The notes beneath the pieces are model-generated. The model was not told the origin of the DNA, made no database searches, and saw only the letters and a list, made by a program, of their open reading frames with translations. This document shows positions 59,916 through 64,000 of a stretch of DNA of 64,000 nt, piece after piece. Numbering within the stretch: the stretch's first letter is position 1; each line of letters begins with the position of its first letter. Both the position numbers and the translations under genes were made by a program. Origin of the DNA: Halorussus litoreus (GTDB lineage Archaea > Halobacteriota > Halobacteria > Halobacteriales > Haladaptataceae); NCBI RefSeq assembly GCF_003382685.1, contig NZ_KZ859506.1:1-64000 (forward strand), given 5' to 3'.

Positions 59916-60376
59916 GTCGGCGAGTCACGATTCGACTCCGAAATCGAGTCGCCGTGCTCGCCGCGTTGGCTCCGTCAGCAACCGTTGTCTATGCGGCCGT
60001 CACAAACTTGCAACGGGAAGAATCCGAACATCGTTTCTCACCTCCGCCTGAACGTCGTGGGCGAAAGAACAAAAATTTATTCTAAAATGTGGGTATTATA
60101 TGGCTACGTTCGCGCCGCCGAGTCTACATGGCTGTCACGTCCTTTCCAATCTCGAACGAAGAACGGCGATGCACTCAGACAGGAACGATAGTACGCTCGC
60201 GATGGATGGTGGTCGGCAGGCGATACTGCTAACGCGCGATTTCAACACCCGTGAGGGGGGGACGACAGTATCGGAGCGGGTTGAACCCGGACAGTAGTTG
60301 CATCTTTCTCACTCCATAATTTTCCACAAGTAGAATGAAAATAAAACTAGCCTCCTGATTACTTATATTAAACCTC
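59916..60376. other. A/T-rich island downstream of the aminotransferase
   Basis: 461 bases, A/T-rich from about 60060 to 60370. A 65-codon frame at 60100-60297 starts with ATG about 25 bases after AATTTATT, but the sequence (MATFAPPSLHGCHVLSNLE...) has no recognisable pattern; it could be a small hypothetical gene. Otherwise nothing is seen. Confidence 0.35.
60100..60297 (+). CDS. possible small hypothetical protein
   Basis: 65 residues in an A/T-rich island. A TATA-like AATTTATT about 25 bases upstream supports a leaderless ATG at 60100, and a second ATG occurs at 60169. No known motif or composition confirms translation; codon use differs from the high-G+C neighbours. It might belong to foreign DNA. 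Confidence 0.25.
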   Translation: MATFAPPSLHGCHVLSNLERRTAMHSDRNDSTLAMDGGRQAILLTRDFNTREGGTTVSERVEPGQ

Positions 60377-62059
60377 CTACACCGCCGCGCCGGGCTGGTA
60401 CTCCCCGAACGTCTCGCGCAGGACGCCGCAGATCTCGCCCACCGTCGCGTACGCCTTCACGGCGTCGACGATGTACGGCATCACGTTGTCGTCGCCTTCG
60501 GCTGCCTCGCGGAGCGCCGCCAGTTTGGCTTCTACGTCCTCGTCGTCGCGGTCGGCCTTCACGGAGTCGAGGCGGTCGATCTGGCGCTGCTCGTCCTCCT
60601 CGGTGACCTCCTGGATGTCGACCTCCGGCTCCTCGTCGACCTCGAACTCGTTGACGCCGACGATGACCCGGTCGCCCTGCTCGATCTCGCGCTGGCGTTC
60701 GTAGGCGACGTCCTGTATCTGGCGCTGGACCCACTGGTCCTCGATGGCCTGAAGCATGCCGCCCTTCTCGTCGACGGTGTCGAGGATGTCGAACGCCTCG
60801 TCCTCGATGTCGTCGGTCAGGCTCTCGACGTAGTAGCTGCCCGCCAGCGGGTCGATGGTGTCCGCAGCACCCGACTCGTGAGCGAGAATCTGCTGGGTCC
60901 GCAGCGCGGTCCGAACGCTCTCCTCGGTGGGAAGCGCGAGCGCCTCGTCCTTCCCGTTGGTATGGAGGCTCTGGGTCCCGCCGAGCACCGCCGCGAGCGC
61001 CTGATACGCCACGCGAACGATGTTGTTGTCGACCTGCTGGGCGGTCAGGGTCGAGCCAGCGGTCTGGGTGTGGAACTTCAGCTGCTTGGACTTGGGATTC
61101 TCGGCGTCGAAGCGCTCGTCCATGATCGTGGCCCACATCCGGCGAGCCGCGCGGAACTTCGAGACTTCCTCCAGGATGTTGTTGTGCGCGTTGAAGAAGA
61201 AGGAAAGCTGGGGCGCGAACTCGTCGACGTCGAGGCCCGCGTCCATCGCGGCCTCGACGTACTCGATGCCGTTGCCGAGGGTAAAGGCGAGTTCCTGTGC
61301 GGCGGTCGCGCCCGCCTCGCGGACGTGATAGCCCGAGATGGAGATGGTGTTGAAGTTCGGGGTCTGGTCGGCGCAGAACTCGAAGATGTCGGTGATGATG
61401 CGCATCGAGGGCTCGGGCGGGTAGATGTAGGTGTTGCGCGCGACGTACTCCTTCAGGAGGTCGTTCTGGATGGTGCCCCGCAGTTCCTCGCGGTCGACGC
61501 CCTGCTCGTCGCCGACCGCGACGTACATCGCCAGCAGGACCGACGCGGGCGCGTTGATGGTCATCGACGTACTCACCTCGTCGAGCGGGATGCCGTCGAA
61601 GACGGTCTCCATGTCGTGCAGCGAGTCGATGGCGACCCCGGACTTGCCGACCTCGCCCGCGGCCATCCCGGCGTCCGAGTCGTACCCCATCTGGGTCGGC
61701 AGGTCGAACGCCATCGAGAGCCCCGACGACCCGTTCTCGATGAGGTACTTGTACCGCTCGTTGGTCTCCTCGGGCGTGCTGAACCCGGCGTACTGGCGCA
61801 TGGTCCAGAACCGGCCGCGGTGCATCGTGGAGTAGGGACCGCGCGTGTACGGCTCTTCACCGGGGAAGCCCAGATCCTCCTCGTAGTCGAGGTCGGCCAC
61901 GTCCTCCGGGGTGTACAGGCGGTCGACCGTCTGGCCGCCCGTGTCGGTCTTGAACTCCTCCTTGCGCTCGCCGAACCGCTCGACCGTGGGACCGACCGTC
62001 TCTTCCTCCCACTCCTCGCGCGCCTCGCGTATCTCTTCGAGGTCCTCGGCGTCGAACAT
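60377..62059 (-). CDS. methylmalonyl-CoA mutase, large subunit
   Basis: 560 residues from the ATG at 62059 ([15 protein letters not shown]). The catalytic TIM-barrel motifs are [69 protein letters not shown] and the [26 protein letters not shown] block. It rearranges (R)-methylmalonyl-CoA to succinyl-CoA with adenosylcobalamin. The B12-binding domain (DxHxxG) is absent, so a separate small subunit must be encoded elsewhere, as usual in haloarchaea. Its TATA lies at 62085-62094. Confidence 0.93.
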   Translation of the reverse strand: MFDAEDLEEIREAREEWEEETVGPTVERFGERKEEFKTDTGGQTVDRLYTPEDVADLDYEEDLGFPGEEPYTRGPYSTMHRGRFWTMRQYAGFSTPEETNERYKYLIENGSSGLSMAFDLPTQMGYDSDAGMAAGEVGKSGVAIDSLHDMETVFDGIPLDEVSTSMTINAPASVLLAMYVAVGDEQGVDREELRGTIQNDLLKEYVARNTYIYPPEPSMRIITDIFEFCADQTPNFNTISISGYHVREAGATAAQELAFTLGNGIEYVEAAMDAGLDVDEFAPQLSFFFNAHNNILEEVSKFRAARRMWATIMDERFDAENPKSKQLKFHTQTAGSTLTAQQVDNNIVRVAYQALAAVLGGTQSLHTNGKDEALALPTEESVRTALRTQQILAHESGAADTIDPLAGSYYVESLTDDIEDEAFDILDTVDEKGGMLQAIEDQWVQRQIQDVAYERQREIEQGDRVIVGVNEFEVDEEPEVDIQEVTEEDEQRQIDRLDSVKADRDDEDVEAKLAALREAAEGDDNVMPYIVDAVKAYATVGEICGVLRETFGEYQPGAAV

Positions 62060-62084
62060 TGTGTGGACCAACGGCTGGGGCGGT

Positions 62085-62094
62085 CTTAACAATT
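62085..62094 (-). promoter_or_regulatory. TATA element for the mutase
   Basis: Minus strand AATTGTTAAG is centred about 30 bases before the ATG at 62059. Confidence 0.5.
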
Positions 62095-62133
62095 GGCGGA
62101 TTCGAGCGCGGAATCGGCGTCGAGGGGGCTGGC

Positions 62134-62715
62134 TCAGCTCCCGGTGTCGTACTTGTAGGTCGCACTCTCGGTGTCGATGCCGAAGTCCTCGGCCGACTCG
62201 TCGGGTTCGGGCTCGGGCTCCTGGGCCCGGGCGTGCTTGAAACGCTCGCGGAGCCGGTCGGGCATCGAGAACGCGTCGACGCCGACGGTCATCCCGACCG
62301 CCTCGGGGTCGATGTTCTCGCGCTTGGCGTCGAGGCGTTCCCGAAGCTTCTCGGGCAGGTCGTCAGTGGTGACCCCGCGGAAGCCGAACTGCGAGAGGTA
62401 GTCGGCAGCGCTGGTCAGCGCGTACACCGTCTCGAACCCCTGATCGCCCGCCTTCTCGACCAGTCGCTCGACCACGTGCCCACCGACGCCCTGTCGACGC
62501 CACGGCTCTAGCACGCCGATGCTGGTCAGCTCGCAGCGATCGCTCTCCTCGGTCTTGTGGATGCGGATGCGGCCGAACCCCGCCTTCTCGCTCGACGCCT
62601 CGTCGACGGCGACGACGTAGTCGCGGGAACGGAACGCGGTTTCGTCGAGACCCATCGCCTCGATGTGGTCGAGCAGCCACACCTCCTCCCTGTTTTTCGC
62701 GTCCCGGACGTACAT
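62134..62715 (-). CDS. GNAT N-acetyltransferase
   Basis: 193 residues. The acetyl-CoA loop is [10 protein letters not shown] at 73-82, with [10 protein letters not shown] before it and [16 protein letters not shown] (the typical substrate-site end) after it. The C-terminal 60 residues are an acidic extension with a coiled pattern. Substrate is unknown; the two C-terminal charged blocks suggest a protein or peptide acceptor. TATA-like TTTTTA at 62740-62745 is about 28 bases upstream. Confidence 0.85.
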   Translation of the reverse strand: MYVRDAKNREEVWLLDHIEAMGLDETAFRSRDYVVAVDEASSEKAGFGRIRIHKTEESDRCELTSIGVLEPWRRQGVGGHVVERLVEKAGDQGFETVYALTSAADYLSQFGFRGVTTDDLPEKLRERLDAKRENIDPEAVGMTVGVDAFSMPDRLRERFKHARAQEPEPEPDESAEDFGIDTESATYKYDTGS

Positions 62716-62835
62716 GACCGAGAGTTGGAGGGCTGCGGGTAAAAAGCTGTGGCGCGACGCAGGAACAGCACCGACCCCGTTTGCCCCGGAAGTAACAACC
62801 TTTGTATCGCCGCCGGGGGAAGGGTCGACCAGTCA

Positions 62836-63645
62836 ATGACCGCGTTCTTCGACCGCCTCGCCGACCGCATCGCCGAGACCGACAGCATCGTCTCGGTCGG
62901 CCTCGACCCCGACCCGGACCGACTCCCCGACGCAGTCCGGGACGCCGACCTGCCGCGCTGGGAGTTCAACCGCCGCATCGTCGACGCCACGGCCGACCAC
63001 GCCGCCGCGTTCAAGCCCAACGCCGCGTTCTACGAGGACCCGGACGGCTGGCGGGCGCTGGAGAAGACCGCCGAATACGCCAGCGACGCCGGCGTGCCGG
63101 TGCTGCTCGACGCCAAGCGCGCCGACATCGGCAACACCTCGCGGCAGTACGCCAGCGTTCTGGACTCGGTCGACGCCATCACGCTCAACCCGTTCCTCGG
63201 TCGGGACGCGCTCGCGCCGTTCCTCGACCGCGAGGACGCGGGCTGCTTCCTGCTCTGTCGAACCTCGAACCCCGGCGGCGCGGACGTGCAGGACCTCGAA
63301 CTCGCGGACGGCGACCTCGTGTACGAGCGCGTGGCCGACCTCGCCAGCGAGTGGAGCGACGAGGGGCACGGCAACGTCGGGCTCGTGGTCGGCGCGACCA
63401 CGCCGGACGAACTCCGCGCGGTCCGCGAGCGCGTGCCGGACCTCCCGTTCCTCGTGCCGGGCGTGGGTGCGCAGGGCGGCGACGCGGAGGCCGCGGCGAC
63501 CTGCGCGACCGCGGCGAACGGCGCGGGACTGGTCAACTCCACGCGGGGCATCATCTTCGCGGGCGAAGACGAGGATCGGCCGTTCGACGAGGCCGCGGGC
63601 GAGGCGGCTCGGGACCTGAAAGAGCGACTCGACGAGTATCGCTGA
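62836..63645 (+). CDS. pyrF: orotidine-5'-phosphate decarboxylase
   Basis: 269 residues from the ATG at 62836 (MTAFFDRLADRIAETD). The catalytic stretch LLDAKRADIGNTSRQYA (91-107) has lysine K94 and the DAKxxD pattern. VSVGLDPDPDRLP and the phosphate-binding VPGVGAQGGDAEAAATCA complete the long family-2 type enzyme seen in haloarchaea. It converts OMP to UMP, the last step of pyrimidine synthesis. A possible TATA (CTTTGTATCG) is near 62800-62809. Confidence 0.95.
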   Translation: MTAFFDRLADRIAETDSIVSVGLDPDPDRLPDAVRDADLPRWEFNRRIVDATADHAAAFKPNAAFYEDPDGWRALEKTAEYASDAGVPVLLDAKRADIGNTSRQYASVLDSVDAITLNPFLGRDALAPFLDREDAGCFLLCRTSNPGGADVQDLELADGDLVYERVADLASEWSDEGHGNVGLVVGATTPDELRAVRERVPDLPFLVPGVGAQGGDAEAAATCATAANGAGLVNSTRGIIFAGEDEDRPFDEAAGEAARDLKERLDEYR

Positions 63646-64000
63646 CCGGCTTCGAAATCGGGGACGCGATTTCTGGCCTTCTGAGGGCGTGCGCTCGGTG
63701 GATCATCTGCCGGAATGCGCTCGGTGGATCATCTGCCGGAATGCGCTCGGTGGATCATCTGCCGGAATGCGCTCGGTGGATCATCTGCCGGAATGCGCTC
63801 GGTGGAACCTTCACTGGAAGCGCCCGGGAACCTTCTGCCAGAATGCGCCCGGTGAACCATTCACGGTCTGGGCGGACGGGCTTTCTGGACGTTCCTCGAC
63901 CGGATCACTGCTGTCCAGCGGTGCCCTTCAGAGTGGGTCCGAAGAAACAACTACTCACAGGGGACCGACTCGGAACTCAACGTGCTTCCCGAGTTCTATC
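63646..64000. repeat. 26-bp minisatellite and family-1 remnant
   Basis: Four exact 26-base units at 63690-63715, 63716-63741, 63742-63767 and 63768-63793, each TGCGCTCGGTGGATCATCTG plus six bases, then about three degenerate units to 63863. Directly right, 63868-63885 reversed reads GAAAGCCCGTCCGCCCAG, the two ends of family 1 joined with the middle missing. The 18-mer CGCCCGGTGAACCATTCA (63846-63863) also occurs reversed beside copy A. Nothing coding is seen to 64000. Confidence 0.75.

Noticed and set aside
63690-63863. Direct repeats resembling a CRISPR array
   Set aside because: The 26-base units are contiguous, with no unique spacers, and no cas genes are present. It is a minisatellite.
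1-64000. tRNA or rRNA genes
   Set aside because: I scanned intergenic regions for T-loop (GGTTCRAATCC-like) and anticodon-stem patterns and found none. A tRNAscan-SE run would settle it.

Overview
The window reads as chromosomal DNA of a haloarchaeon (class Halobacteria). The evidence is high G+C, very acidic predicted proteins, archaeal TATA boxes about 27 bases before many start codons (leaderless transcripts), and Tat rather than Sec signals on secreted proteins. Archaeal core genes are present (thermosome, L44e, S27e, aIF2-alpha, Nop10, pantoate kinase, family-X DNA polymerase, KorAB), as are haloarchaeal families such as HalOD1, HAH_0734-like and DUF7344-like HTH proteins. I cannot name a genus. 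I see no rRNA, tRNA, CRISPR array, transposase or prophage.

Layout. 0-10 kb: membrane protein, COG1031-like radical SAM enzyme, TRAM protein, YkgJ-type cysteine-cluster protein, metallo-beta-lactamase, an HTH gene divergent from a PPOX oxidoreductase across a palindrome, methyltransferase, glycosyltransferase and two HTH genes. 10-24 kb: amidohydrolase, thermosome subunit, HalOD1 protein, pantoate kinase, a methyltransferase plus tandem SagB-type dehydrogenase, PolX, a Mut7-C protein, and the L44e-S27e-aIF2a-Nop10-PAC2 operon. 24-38 kb: a frameshifted zinc-ribbon gene, HAH_0734-like protein, MFS transporter, a Gly/Met-rich acidic protein, J-domain protein, two PQQ-type beta-propellers, a regulator, a phosphoesterase and three heme genes (hemE, hemH, hemG). 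38-50 kb: PepSY-like and DICT proteins, an RNase H-like nuclease, a 40-residue zinc finger between inverted repeats, a BrkB-like membrane protein, two low-complexity secreted proteins, a geranylgeranyl reductase divergent from a ferredoxin, AAC(3), flavin reductase, and rhodanese-MBL. 50-64 kb: MaoC, hydrolase and acyl-CoA ligase, a second geranylgeranyl reductase behind a 31-codon ORF, korBA, a flavin oxidoreductase, methylmalonyl-CoA epimerase and mutase around an aminotransferase and AT-rich islands, GNAT and pyrF.

The least explained material is between genes. Family 1 is a 123-131 bp element (4523-4653, 27425-27550 reversed, 49565-49687; divergent copy 25607-25806; remnant 63868-63885 reversed). 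It has constant ends, a conserved two-arm stem with a compensatory base-pair change, and a terminal hairpin that changes sequence but stays paired. A 26-27 bp minisatellite follows its 3' end at two or three loci. Family 2 (near 4713, 16460-16680, 24890-25120, 40679-40816, 41137-41372, 57846-57911) joins a GC hairpin, a conserved 18-base core, a variable G/C-rich tandem tract and a conserved tail; two copies bracket the 40-residue zinc-finger gene in opposite orientation. I know no name for either family. They are the best candidates here for an undescribed system.

Functional links. hemE, hemG-like and hemH supply three consecutive porphyrin steps. KorAB and the nearby ferredoxin could exchange electrons. 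Epimerase and mutase form a methylmalonyl-CoA module lacking the B12-binding small subunit here. The acyl-CoA ligase, hydrolase and MaoC genes suggest acyl-CoA metabolism.
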